From QQUD01 sp039029915 (lineage in GTDB: Bacteria > Chloroflexota > Anaerolineae > Promineifilales > Promineifilaceae), in the NCBI GenBank assembly GCA_039029915.1, contig JBCCFD010000007.1, positions 1-45,611 of the forward strand: a stretch of DNA of 45,611 nt. Reading direction: 5' to 3'. The notes under the pieces were generated by a model that worked only from the letters and a program-made list of their open reading frames with translations, was not told the origin of the DNA and searched no databases. Made by a program: the position numbers and the translations under genes. Positions within the stretch are counted from its first letter, which is position 1. The number at the start of each line of letters is the position of its first letter. Positions 9,227 through 17,858 of the stretch are shown here, piece after piece.

Positions 9227-10042
9227 ATGAAATCGAAGTGGTTATTCTTAATTTTAATATTTTTAATAAGTTGCCAAGCCCAAACGGCCGTTCCTGAACC
9301 ACCCGCAGAGTCAGTTGAGAATGTGGTTGTTGAAGAAGTTGCTGTTGAAGCGACTGCACCGCCCGTTGAGCCAGAGCAGCCAACGGCCGTGCCCACGATT
9401 GCCCAAGCTGTTGAAGAAACCGTAACTGAAGAGCCAACACCACTTCCCGCCACACCAACACCAGCGCCCACCGAAGAACCTGTTGTTGAAGCCAACAATT
9501 TCTTGGAAACAGGGCGGACGGATTTAGGGGCTTATTACCTCGGAAGTCCTAATGCCCCTATTCGGATGATAGATTATTCCGACTTCTTGTGAAGCTCTTG
9601 CCGTGCCCACGTGTTGGACACAGAACCTCAAATTATTGAAAATTATGTTAAAACTGGCCAGGTTCAAATTGTTTTTTGGCCCGTACTGAATCACGGTGAC
9701 TCAAGCACATTTGCAACGCTTACCGCTGAGTGTGCCGCTCAACAGTCCACCGATCTATTTTGGGACGTGCATAAAAAATTGTTTGAAAACTTGAGTGACT
9801 TGTGGGGAGCCACCCGTGATGAGCTGATTAGCCTTGCTGTCGAGGCAGGAGCAGAGCAAGCTACATTTGAAGCTTGCTTTGATGGTCCTGATGGGTTATC
9901 AACTGTTTTGGCGCTTGATCAATACCGCCGGGATAGAGGGATTTACAGCCAGCCTATTTTTGACATTAATAACCAGATTTTTGCGGGTTATCAACGAGTA
10001 AGTTATTTCGACGAAATATTCGCCGCTCTGCTTGATGGATAA
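9227..10042 (+). CDS. DsbA-like thioredoxin-fold lipoprotein, probable selenoprotein (Sec122, UxxC)
   Basis: Predicted extracytoplasmic thiol-disulfide oxidoreductase read through an in-frame TGA at 9590-9592. Residues 1-20 are a lipoprotein signal (lipobox LISC; ATG at 9227 chosen because the 20 codons before it would spoil the signal). Residues 22-100 are a Pro/Glu/Thr/Val linker. The DsbA/Thioredoxin_4 domain follows: APIRMIDYSDFL, then TGA, then S-S-C-R-A-H. In this family the segment is YSDFQCPFCRRH, so TGA replaces exactly the first Cys of CxxC while the second Cys (C125) is kept. The same frame continues for 150 residues through a normal domain end (SQPIFDINNQ, the usual cis-Pro/asparagine-loop region, then AGYQ). 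A hairpin just after the TGA could be the SECIS. Alternatives are a nonsense mutation or sequencing error. The selenium machinery is not in the window. Confidence 0.72.
9593..9625 (+). promoter_or_regulatory. Candidate bacterial SECIS hairpin after the in-frame TGA
   Basis: GTGCC (9603-9607) pairs with GG-A-CAC (9616-9621, one bulged A) around the loop CACGTGTT (9608-9615), which contains a GU. The loop begins 15 bases after the TGA, roughly the spacing of known bacterial SECIS loops. A weak lower stem TCT/AGA may extend it. The fit was judged by eye only. Confidence 0.4.
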
Positions 10043-10155
10043 GCGAACCGAAATCTTGTTGTGGATAATTTAAAAGCAGAGCATCGAAGCGATTCATTTT
10101 TCCCTGTGTAAGATAGAAGGTTTTTGAGCAATTTAACGCGTTTTTTGACCAAATG

Positions 10156-13140
10156 TTAAATCTGTCTGCTGTGCCTTACCTTAAGCCATGAAAAAACGAC
10201 GAGCAAAAACAGAGAAATTGATAGACCAATAATCGTGATTAACTGACCCTGATGGACGACGGGGGAGTCAAAAATAAACAGGAGTTCATTGGGTTGATTG
10301 CTGTGCATGGGGGGCACTATAACGCTGCGAAAAATACCATTTGAGCGCAAAATAGGTAGCGCTTTACCGTTGAGATAAGCCTTCCACCCTGGGAACACCG
10401 TCTCGCTGACGGTGAGTAAACCAATCTGGTCATTGCGCACAAATAGCCGAATTTCATCTTGCGTATAATTGACGACAGAATAGCTAAAGTTTGCTGACTC
10501 TGCCGGTTGATACGCGCCGATGCCGACATCGATGGTAAGAGGCTCTGGGCTGATTCCTTCAACGGCCGTTCCCACCTCGCTTCCCTTGACGCCAATAACA
10601 CCATAAGCATGACCATATTTATCAATGAGCGTCTCAGCCGCGCCGATGCTAGCCAAAGCCGTGCGTGCATTTTCATTGATATGAGCCGTTCCTTCATCAT
10701 ACGTTGCCACCGCCACGATAGTGCCGTTCGGGACCGCCTTTATAAATGAAGCAAAGCGATCGCTCAGCATATCACTAATAAAAGTATCGAAGGCTGTGGC
10801 TTCAAGCAGTCTTCCTGATTGGGGGTGTATTGCTGCCACAATTAAGCCCCGCTGCTCTGGCGTTACGGTGACACCATCCACAATAATACTGCTATAACCG
10901 CCCACGCCGCTAGATAGAATAGAAATATCCACAGGGCTCGTCACACCTGTTTCCCCAATGGCATATAAAGACGAATCAACAATTTCCGGCCAAGATTGAG
11001 AGAGGGTTTTAGCCAACGTGCCACTGTCAGAAGCCAATGTTGGTTGGGTATAAAATTCGCCATTGGCTTCAAGAAGCAGACCATTGATGCTCAACGAATG
11101 GTTTGCTGGCCGGAGCTGACTGCTGAAGTGGGCAAATTCTGGCTGGTTGGCTCGTTGCCATAGCTTGCCATACCCATTGTCCACCAGAAGTGTTGCGCCT
11201 GTTTCCGGAGGTGCCTCTGTTTCAGCGTTAGTTAAAACAACCCCAACATTCATCAAATCCCATTGAACCGTGCTATCTAAATTTGGCCATTGGGTAAAGA
11301 CTTCAAAACGCTCGAGCAAATCGAGTACGTTGTAGCCTGTGGCAAAAGAAACGCCCCAGGTCTGGCTGTAGTTATCCGCTAAGATTTCCTCGCTGTTATC
11401 TAGACGAACCGTGGGCGGAAAAGTAGCTAAGGTGTCTAAATGTTGATTTCTTTCTTGAAGTTGCCACCACTCCAGTTGTTCCACTAAAAACCCATCAAGG
11501 TTGACATTTTCTAAGCCCGGTGAGCGGATTGCATCGTGATAGGGGGCAAATGTAGACATATCAATAATCATCAGGCCGATTACGCTCACAATGAGGACGG
11601 TTTGCTTTATCGACTCATTGGCTTTGGCATACAGGAGAAGCACGCTGCCACCTAGAAAGAACAGAAATAGCATGAATTGATTAACCAATTGCGTCAGAAA
11701 TAGATAGCGATCTTCGCCAAAGTATGGCACAAAGAGCGAATCGTAGAAGTAAAAGTCATCTTCAGCGGGATGATAGTTCCAGGCCAGCAGCATATAAAAA
11801 GCGAGAAGCAGTAAGCCCATCAATGTTAAGATGTTACGACTTCCTTTAACAATTTTTAGCAAGCGCTCTTTTTCTTCTCCAGCTAACTGGTTGAAAAGGA
11901 CCTGAGCCCCTATCGCCGCTAAAACCGATAATGAGAGGTTAGCGAAAAAGAAAATACGCGCAGTGGCCCGAACCAAAGAAAAACCAGGTACAAAACGGTA
12001 AAGGAATGAGTGTGAAGCGGTGAAGCCACCCATGGCGAGGAGCAAAGCAATTATGGTTGCCCCAATGAAGAAACTCTGTTCGGGTCTACGCTGCTTGGGC
12101 ACGATGATTGCCACCAAAGCTAAAACAAGGGTAAGCACACCCGCGTAGATACGAAACTCTGTCCCGCTCCAGGCTAAAAATTCGGGAATAAAGAGGGTGA
12201 TCAGGTTTCGGGGCAATAATGGAAACTGGGCCGTAAAGGCGTAGGTTGGTTCACTCCGTAGAGAGCGGCCAAGAAGTTCAAACATAGGAAGCAATGAGAT
12301 CGCTGATATAGAGAATGCAATGATGCCTGCCATGCCAAATCGAAAGATAAATTGATTGAGCGGGTGCCAAAAGGTGTTGTTGGATGCGGTGTAGAAATAC
12401 GGCCGTTTAAACGGCCACAGTGTCCAACCGCGAAATAAAAAGTAGCAGCACAAAAAGAGGGTGCAGTAAAATGTTAATTGGGGGTGGCCCCCCATCACCA
12501 TTTGGCTAATCAGCAATCCGGCCCAAACGGTAAAACTTAATCCTTGCCAGCGATTCTTGGTGAACCAAGCGCGGTCAAACATCCACATGATGCCCGGCAC
12601 CCACACCACCACTGAAAACATGCTGTAATGGCCTCGGTGCCCGATTAGAAACCCGTTGAACCCGAAGGCAATTGCCCCAACAAGAGCTGCCGCAGTTGAA
12701 AGCTTTAGATTACGCAAGTAGCCATACATCAGCACAGACGCTATCGCATAGTGAGCAACAACTAGCGCTTCAAACCCTTCAAATGTAATCTCGCGCCCCC
12801 AAAAAATGCCGCTTAACATGAGGTTTGGCAGATAGTAAACGGCGACTTGGATATCGGCCAATAGCGGCATTCCCCCCAGTTGATAGGGGTTCCAAAGCGG
12901 AATCTCGCCAGCCATAAGCAAACGGTGCACATACACCCGTGTCGGGTAAGCCCCAACGAGGATGTCGCCAGACATAATTAATCGATCGTCTAAATTGGGA
13001 GACCAAAAAGCCCAAAATACAATAAATGGAAGCACAATAAGTAGAGAATAAGCGGCGATATCCCATGCATTAGCGCGCAATACCGCTAATGATAGTCGTT
13101 GATTTCCCCTTTTTTGTTTGACCGGCACAAGAGCTTGCAT
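10156..13140 (-). CDS. YfhO-family polytopic membrane protein (GT-C-like)
   Basis: Large integral membrane protein of 994 residues with about a dozen hydrophobic segments in the first 540 residues, a long extracytoplasmic part (about 540-960) and a last membrane helix near the C-terminus (LITIIGLSISLFLLVVF). The first outer loop carries the family block GEIPLWNPYQLGGMPLLADIQ. In Listeria and Bacillus, YfhO-type proteins are GT-C-fold enzymes that glycosylate surface polymers using polyprenyl-phosphate sugars made by a GT2 (CsbB type). Here a GT2 and a flippase lie in the same gene run, so the same role is a reasonable inference. Its ATG overlaps the upstream stop (TAATG), indicating translational coupling. 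It is the last gene of the minus-strand cluster. Confidence 0.8.
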   Translation of the reverse strand: MQALVPVKQKRGNQRLSLAVLRANAWDIAAYSLLIVLPFIVFWAFWSPNLDDRLIMSGDILVGAYPTRVYVHRLLMAGEIPLWNPYQLGGMPLLADIQVAVYYLPNLMLSGIFWGREITFEGFEALVVAHYAIASVLMYGYLRNLKLSTAAALVGAIAFGFNGFLIGHRGHYSMFSVVVWVPGIMWMFDRAWFTKNRWQGLSFTVWAGLLISQMVMGGHPQLTFYCTLFLCCYFLFRGWTLWPFKRPYFYTASNNTFWHPLNQFIFRFGMAGIIAFSISAISLLPMFELLGRSLRSEPTYAFTAQFPLLPRNLITLFIPEFLAWSGTEFRIYAGVLTLVLALVAIIVPKQRRPEQSFFIGATIIALLLAMGGFTASHSFLYRFVPGFSLVRATARIFFFANLSLSVLAAIGAQVLFNQLAGEEKERLLKIVKGSRNILTLMGLLLLAFYMLLAWNYHPAEDDFYFYDSLFVPYFGEDRYLFLTQLVNQFMLFLFFLGGSVLLLYAKANESIKQTVLIVSVIGLMIIDMSTFAPYHDAIRSPGLENVNLDGFLVEQLEWWQLQERNQHLDTLATFPPTVRLDNSEEILADNYSQTWGVSFATGYNVLDLLERFEVFTQWPNLDSTVQWDLMNVGVVLTNAETEAPPETGATLLVDNGYGKLWQRANQPEFAHFSSQLRPANHSLSINGLLLEANGEFYTQPTLASDSGTLAKTLSQSWPEIVDSSLYAIGETGVTSPVDISILSSGVGGYSSIIVDGVTVTPEQRGLIVAAIHPQSGRLLEATAFDTFISDMLSDRFASFIKAVPNGTIVAVATYDEGTAHINENARTALASIGAAETLIDKYGHAYGVIGVKGSEVGTAVEGISPEPLTIDVGIGAYQPAESANFSYSVVNYTQDEIRLFVRNDQIGLLTVSETVFPGWKAYLNGKALPILRSNGIFRSVIVPPMHSNQPNELLFIFDSPVVHQGQLITIIGLSISLFLLVVFSWLKVRHSRQI

Positions 13141-15257
13141 TAGGAATCATCTCCTTCTAAATCCACCTCGTTGATGGGAATAGATTCATCAACTACTTCT
13201 TTATCAGAACTTGCTTCACCATTTGCGCCATCGAGCGAATCCTCAGCGTTTTCTTCAGAAGTATCACGACCCTCTTGTGTGGTTTCATCGACAAATTCCT
13301 CAGTGGAATCTTCGGCGAAGGGTAGACTGTCTTCTTCAGCTGGCGTTTCGGAAGATGCGGGATTATCTTCACGCGTGTCTCTCTCATCCAGTGCCTCTTC
13401 ATCGTCAATAATGAGCGAGCGACCTAGACCTGAAAGCTGTACATTGTCGTAAGCGACCCAGCTTAACCCGTCAAACAAACCGACAAACCCTGAAGTGTAG
13501 GTTAATGGAATGTCCATAGCGATGATGTCGCCATCTAGTAAGATGTCAAACGTCTGTTCATCAACCGCAACCGACAATTGATGCCAATCTCCATCTTGCG
13601 TGTCAGGGACGGGAACACCCCCTAGGAAATTAAATACTCCAACTCGGTCAAAAGTGCCCCATTGTAAAAAAGTGCCATTTGCTGTGAAAGAGACCATATG
13701 TGATTGGTTTTTGGAACCGCGGTCCTGCATGTTGAAAATTAAACCAGCCCCCATTTCGCCTTCGATGAAGCGCATCTCAGCGGTGTAGCTATAAGGGGCG
13801 ACCATTTGGATATTGAAACTACTAAAGCGGTCGAACTCATTGGTTTGACGCTGCTCATATTCGCCATTAGACCACGTCCAGTTTCCGGCAACAGGGAGCC
13901 ATCCGGCAACGGTTTCATCATCAAATGTATAATTTGTTTCAATCTGAACAGCCTCACCTAAGGTGACGGATGTGGGGCGTTCATTTTGGGTGAAAGCAAC
14001 ATTATCAAATTCGACAGTGCTATTGCTCACCAAGAGGCCAGCGTAGCCGCTTACAAAAGCGAGTTCAATCCCTTGAAAGACGATTTCGCTATCAATTAAT
14101 AGGTCGGCCAAACCGTTTGCAACGGTCAGCTCAAGCGTATGCCATTCGCCATCGGCGACATTCTTGGTGTCAGCTGTGCCCCCAAAGACAAAATCTCCAC
14201 TTTCATTAAATGAGCCCCATTGAACAGCATTACCTTGTTCAATAAAGTTGAGCATTTGACTGCCAGCTTTCTTGTTCCGATGGGTCATGTTGAAGATGTA
14301 GCCAGCTCCCATCTCGCCATCGATATATCTGATATCGGCTATGAGTGTGTAATTGTTGCCTCGAAACGGAGAGGACGTGCCTAGATCAAACGCGCCTAGC
14401 TGTGATTGGAAATAAACACCATCTTCAATGCGCCATTCACCGCTAAAAGTGAGCCACTCTTCAGCCTGGTCGCTGTCAAAGGTGTCAATGAAATTTTCTG
14501 ATGTTTGGGAAATGCCGCTGTTAACATTCCCGTTGACGATAGGTTCATTTGTTTGATTAGATTCAGTCGTATCCTGATCGGCAATGCTGTTGTTTGGGTC
14601 ATTTTGCTCAAAAGCATCGCTAGTCTCTTCTAAAGTCTGCTCTTCCCCTGCTAATTCTGCTTCATTTTCGACGTCACCTGTTTCTGCAATTACAGATTCA
14701 TTGGTCACGTTGGCGTTATTAGATTCGGCCGTTTCGAAACTTGAATTTAACTCACTGTCAGCCAGCTCTATGCCCGGCAGCGAGTGATAACGAAACGCCG
14801 ATGGTTCGTCAATTCGATTTAAAGGGACTGAAATAACCTCTTGGTTTACGGGAGAATGCCCATAATCGATGACCCAAATGAGTGATGCATTGCTGTCTAA
14901 AGCCTCAAACTGAGGGGCATAAATTGAGAGCAAGCGCACCGCCCAAACCCGAACTGTTATCTCGCCACCTTCTGTCCATTTGGTGTAAAGTACCATGCCG
15001 GTTTCGGGAATATAAGCGCCAGAAGCGACTGCAACTTGCTCGCTGCCATAGGCAGCAGACACTAGCTCTTGCGTTAATTGTTGGCCAGAGACTAGAGTGG
15101 GCAAAGTCTCTTCTTCATTTTCAAAACTGGTTTTGCTGTTGTTCTGTAGTGCCAAAATCAAAATGAGGTTGATAGCAATGAGCAATAAAAGATAGATGAT
15201 TTGACCAAGATCAAATTTTTGAAATATTGGTGGTGTTGCTTTGGTTACAAAACCCAT
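13140..15257 (-). CDS. Membrane-anchored protein with two ConA-like (LamG/DUF1080-like) domains
   Basis: The 705-residue protein has one N-terminal membrane anchor (about 19-38) and the rest outside the cell. Residues about 255-425 and 440-600 are two related beta-sandwich domains of about 165 residues. Each runs through FDS/FDD...W..V/FSG.W, an IDGEMGAGYIFNM or IEGEMGAGLIFNM block, VQWG/LQWG.F, DGEWHTL/DGDWHQL and a closing YAGL/FVGL..V..DNV. This shows an internal duplication. A Ser/Glu/Asp-rich acidic tail (about 615-705) and an acidic linker (about 165-250) flank them. ConA-like domains of this kind commonly bind carbohydrate; catalysis is not indicated. It starts 2 bases after the CheY stop with no own ribosome site, and overlaps yfhO by one base, so it is part of the operon. 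Confidence 0.75.
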   Translation of the reverse strand: MGFVTKATPPIFQKFDLGQIIYLLLLIAINLILILALQNNSKTSFENEEETLPTLVSGQQLTQELVSAAYGSEQVAVASGAYIPETGMVLYTKWTEGGEITVRVWAVRLLSIYAPQFEALDSNASLIWVIDYGHSPVNQEVISVPLNRIDEPSAFRYHSLPGIELADSELNSSFETAESNNANVTNESVIAETGDVENEAELAGEEQTLEETSDAFEQNDPNNSIADQDTTESNQTNEPIVNGNVNSGISQTSENFIDTFDSDQAEEWLTFSGEWRIEDGVYFQSQLGAFDLGTSSPFRGNNYTLIADIRYIDGEMGAGYIFNMTHRNKKAGSQMLNFIEQGNAVQWGSFNESGDFVFGGTADTKNVADGEWHTLELTVANGLADLLIDSEIVFQGIELAFVSGYAGLLVSNSTVEFDNVAFTQNERPTSVTLGEAVQIETNYTFDDETVAGWLPVAGNWTWSNGEYEQRQTNEFDRFSSFNIQMVAPYSYTAEMRFIEGEMGAGLIFNMQDRGSKNQSHMVSFTANGTFLQWGTFDRVGVFNFLGGVPVPDTQDGDWHQLSVAVDEQTFDILLDGDIIAMDIPLTYTSGFVGLFDGLSWVAYDNVQLSGLGRSLIIDDEEALDERDTREDNPASSETPAEEDSLPFAEDSTEEFVDETTQEGRDTSEENAEDSLDGANGEASSDKEVVDESIPINEVDLEGDDS

Positions 15258-15259
15258 TT

Positions 15260-15643
15260 TTAAGCAATCTTTTTTGATTTCAGTAGCAATGCATTGACTG
15301 AATCTGTAATTTGTAGTGAGCTGGTGGGTTTGCTCAACACTCTGTCTGCACTTTCGTACGCTAAGTGCCTCTCTGCCGTTGAGATTTCTCTGTTAGCGGT
15401 ATAAAAAATAAATGGAATAGTGGCGGTTTCAGGTTTGTCCTTAAGGTCGTTAAGTAGAGAGATGCCATCTTTGTAAGGCATGTTGATGTCTGAAATGATG
15501 AGATCAACATCGTTATTTTCAAGAACCATTAAAGCACTTAAACCATGATCGGCCGTTATCACCTGATGACCCGTTTTGCGTAACGTAAAAGCCACCATCC
15601 GTAAAATAACGGGTGAGTCATCTACGACTAAAATTGTTGCCAT
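15260..15643 (-). CDS. CheY-like single-domain response regulator
   Basis: Receiver-only phosphoprotein of 127 residues. The acidic pair is in VVDDSP, the phospho-acceptor Asp in ISDINMP (about residue 53), the Thr in FYTANRE and the conserved Lys in LSKP. Having no output domain, it must act through a partner, like CheY or Spo0F. It sits between an RsbW-like kinase and the double ConA-like membrane protein in the minus-strand operon, so it may tie the partner-switching module to a histidine kinase elsewhere. AAGGAGG lies 13 bases upstream of its ATG, overlapping the end of the preceding gene. Confidence 0.92.
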   Translation of the reverse strand: MATILVVDDSPVILRMVAFTLRKTGHQVITADHGLSALMVLENNDVDLIISDINMPYKDGISLLNDLKDKPETATIPFIFYTANREISTAERHLAYESADRVLSKPTSSLQITDSVNALLLKSKKIA

Positions 15644-15661
15644 ATTGCGCTCTGGTCCTCC

Positions 15662-16135
15662 TTAAAATTTTTTTGTTAATGTCCATTCATTGCGATCGTT
15701 TATTTGGTGATACGTAATTTGATCGACGAGATTGAACATTAGAAAAAGGCCGCGGCCTCGAATTTGGTCAAATCCAGGCTCCGGCACGGCCGTTAACTTG
15801 AAACAGTTCGGTTTTGTTTGGCAAACTGTCCATACTGGCTGGGTCTCAGAAGATGTTGAGCAAGGTTCATACGCTTGACCGTGATCCTTTAAGCAGGCGG
15901 TGAATCGTCCACATTCGGATGAGACTGTAAGGTCAACCTCAAACGTTGCCCCGCTCTGCTGGGGGAAAGCGTGATCAATAATGTTGGCACACGCTTCATG
16001 AATCGCTAATTGAATATTGTATGCTTCGTTCTCAAGCGCCGGTATGGTGCACAGCATGTTTGTAACGGCCGTACCCACAACTTCAAGATAATTGTGTTGA
16101 GCAGGCAGCATGAGTTTAAGAATATCGTTGGTCAT
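15662..16135 (-). CDS. RsbW/SpoIIAB-like anti-sigma-type serine kinase (HATPase_c_2)
   Basis: GHKL-fold ATPase of 157 residues predicted to phosphorylate STAS proteins on Ser/Thr and release or capture a partner. The N-box is AIHEACANIIDHAF (E and N present), the G1-like box is LKDHGQAYEP, and the G2-like box is IRGRGLFLMFNLVD. It belongs to the ATP-binding group next to SpoIIAB and RsbW. Its ATG overlaps the stop of the PHP-STAS gene by one base (TAATG), so the two are translationally coupled, and AGGTG lies a few bases upstream. This pairing suggests that the STAS tail of the PHP protein is its substrate. It is the second such kinase in the cluster, and no sigma factor is nearby. Confidence 0.87.
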   Translation of the reverse strand: MTNDILKLMLPAQHNYLEVVGTAVTNMLCTIPALENEAYNIQLAIHEACANIIDHAFPQQSGATFEVDLTVSSECGRFTACLKDHGQAYEPCSTSSETQPVWTVCQTKPNCFKLTAVPEPGFDQIRGRGLFLMFNLVDQITYHQINDRNEWTLTKKF

Positions 16136-17256
16136 TATGACACCTTTGTCATCAAGGGCTTCAAATTGTTTGCTCCCAAATGAGCACCGATGCCCATGAG
16201 GTGAGTGAGCGTAGGGGTGATGGTTAAAACTCTATCAAGCCGAACCAGCTGAATAGTTTTTGCAACAGTTGGCTGTAGGTGAGTTAAAATGAGCTGTTTA
16301 CCTTGTTTTTGACACAGCTTGTGTAAACTCAGGATAGCCCCAAGGCCGGTGCTGTCTACAAAAGTGACCTCCTCTAAATCAAGGCAAACTTTCACCATGT
16401 TTTTGCTTAAGAGCTGTTTCCCAATTCTTTTGAGATCTGCAGCGTTCTGGTTCGTAATTTCACCAACACATTTAACGAGTAAGATTGGTTTGGACCGAAG
16501 TTCGGTGATATGGAATTTGAGACCTTCGCCTAAGTGGGTGTGCTGGCGATCATTGGGCAAAAGCTTTTTAAGCTGTCGCGTTCTTAGAAGGTGTTGAATG
16601 ACTTCCCAAACGGCAATTGGCCCATTGATGCGCCCACCGGCCCGTACGGTTCTCGCTTCGATGCCTCGCCGAAAATCTAGCGCGGTTTTACCAGGAAACC
16701 AGGTGTATGTTTTGCCTACCATCGTTAGGTAATGGGCATCGCTACTGCCTAGCCGCGCCACTTTTTGATGCTGCTGATTAAATACGGCCGTAATCCAATT
16801 GGCATAAAGCTCCGTTGGAATCGAACTGCGTTCCTCGACGCCATCAAGATTAAGGTAACCGATGCGATAACCGATTCCTTCAAAATCCGTAAAAGGAAGA
16901 AGGTGGGTAAAGGGATGAGCCGCAATGGCTAAACCACCTTGTTCATGAATTGCTTTAATTGTGTCTTCAGCGCTCATGCGGGCCGGAATATCTTCTTCTA
17001 GAAAAAGCCCGATAATGTGACCCACATCTGTGCTGATCTCGATCCCCTTGATGATTTCCAAGCAATTAAATTCAGCTCGATGTTTCCGCCAATAGTCATA
17101 TGCCACGTTGGCACCATCGATCGTATTGTGGTCAGTAATGGCAATGACGCTTAAATCTGTTTGTGTTACCACATAGTTTACAATCGCTTCTGGCTCATTT
17201 AAGCCATCACTAAACGTTGTGTGAATGTGGATGTCTGCTTTACTATATCCGTTCAC
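16135..17256 (-). CDS. PHP-domain metal phosphoesterase fused to a STAS domain
   Basis: The 373-residue fusion has an N-terminal PHP domain (about 5-230) and a C-terminal STAS domain (about 255-360). PHP motifs are ADIHIHTTFSD (H10, H12), AITDHNT (D42, H43), GIEIS, AIAAHPF and GSSDAHY, so the metal site looks complete. PHP proteins of this short type hydrolyse phosphoesters, for example RNase AM/YciV-like exonucleases or nucleoside-bisphosphate phosphatases. The STAS part keeps VTFVDSTGLGAI, with the phosphorylatable Ser. I chose GTG at 17256 because GAGGGAG sits 6 bases upstream of it; the TTG at 17274 has no such site. It is coupled to the RsbW-like gene that follows. A PHP-STAS fusion is unusual and suggests a hydrolase switched by STAS phosphorylation. 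Its substrate is unknown. Confidence 0.82.
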   Translation of the reverse strand: MNGYSKADIHIHTTFSDGLNEPEAIVNYVVTQTDLSVIAITDHNTIDGANVAYDYWRKHRAEFNCLEIIKGIEISTDVGHIIGLFLEEDIPARMSAEDTIKAIHEQGGLAIAAHPFTHLLPFTDFEGIGYRIGYLNLDGVEERSSIPTELYANWITAVFNQQHQKVARLGSSDAHYLTMVGKTYTWFPGKTALDFRRGIEARTVRAGGRINGPIAVWEVIQHLLRTRQLKKLLPNDRQHTHLGEGLKFHITELRSKPILLVKCVGEITNQNAADLKRIGKQLLSKNMVKVCLDLEEVTFVDSTGLGAILSLHKLCQKQGKQLILTHLQPTVAKTIQLVRLDRVLTITPTLTHLMGIGAHLGANNLKPLMTKVS

Positions 17257-17288
17257 AATAAGCTCCCTCGTCAAATGAATTTGACCTA

Positions 17289-17633
17289 TTAAGCAGGCTC
17301 TGCGGTAATAAATGCCCCAATTGCCTCATCAACATCTGCAAATATTTTGAATGCTTTATCAAGACGGGTTAACTCAAAAATAATGTGCACTGGCTGTTGT
17401 AAATTTGCCAAGTGAAGATCGCCGCCACGCTGACGCGTCCACTTCATGCCTTGCACTAAGGTTGATAAAGCCGTTGAATCAACAAAGTTTACATTTCCTA
17501 AGTGGACAACCACTTTTGATTCCTCTTCTTTCTCTGATAGCCAAGCGCGAATTTCTGACACTGCATAGGCGTCAAAACGACCAGATAATATTAATACCGA
17601 TACATCACCATTTTTTTCAATTTGAAAATTCAT
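17289..17633 (-). CDS. STAS-domain anti-sigma-factor antagonist
   Basis: SpoIIAA/RsbV-like protein of 114 residues covering a single STAS domain. The phospho-site block is VNFVDSTALSTLV, and the C-terminal helix ends LTRLDKAFKIF, as in the family. I start it at the ATG at 17633, preceded by GGAG with a 6-base spacer; the TTG 12 bases upstream contains that site and is not a likely start. It lies between the flippase gene and the PHP-STAS gene, and a structured 225-base leader separates it from the flippase. It is a likely substrate of one of the two RsbW-like kinases and of the PP2C phosphatase in the cluster. Confidence 0.9.
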   Translation of the reverse strand: MNFQIEKNGDVSVLILSGRFDAYAVSEIRAWLSEKEEESKVVVHLGNVNFVDSTALSTLVQGMKWTRQRGGDLHLANLQQPVHIIFELTRLDKAFKIFADVDEAIGAFITAEPA

Positions 17634-17707
17634 GTTTGTCTCCAATACAATTTTAGTAAACGGTAAGAAGCCGTTTGAAAAGTTTGTTATCCTAAAGGGA
17701 TTGAATG

Positions 17708-17771
17708 CCCCGCCACAAGTGACGAGAAAAATTCGGCCTAGCCTTCGCTACCCCGTCCGCTTGCGGTGGGG
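17708..17771 (-). repeat. 64-base inverted repeat between the flippase and STAS genes
   Basis: CCCCGCCACAAG (17708-17719) and CTTGCGGTGGGG (17760-17771) can pair over 11 of 12 positions, counting one G-U pair, around a GC-rich loop. It lies in the 225-base spacer between two genes read on the minus strand, about 75 bases ahead of the STAS start. No T-run follows it on the minus strand, so it is not an ordinary terminator. It may be an RNA processing or attenuation structure or a REP-like repeat. Confidence 0.5.
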
Positions 17772-17858
17772 CAGTTCATTAGATAAGAGCTTTCTGTTTC
17801 CTTGGCGAAGGGAAACGATTACGCTTTATCTTCTCAAAATCTATTTTCCATTCATCAC

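Noticed and set aside
9611..10042. Separate GTG-started gene after the 9592 TGA
   Set aside because: The GTG lacks a ribosome site, and the peptide would begin in the middle of a thioredoxin fold, right after the second active-site Cys. Reading through the TGA joins an intact domain.
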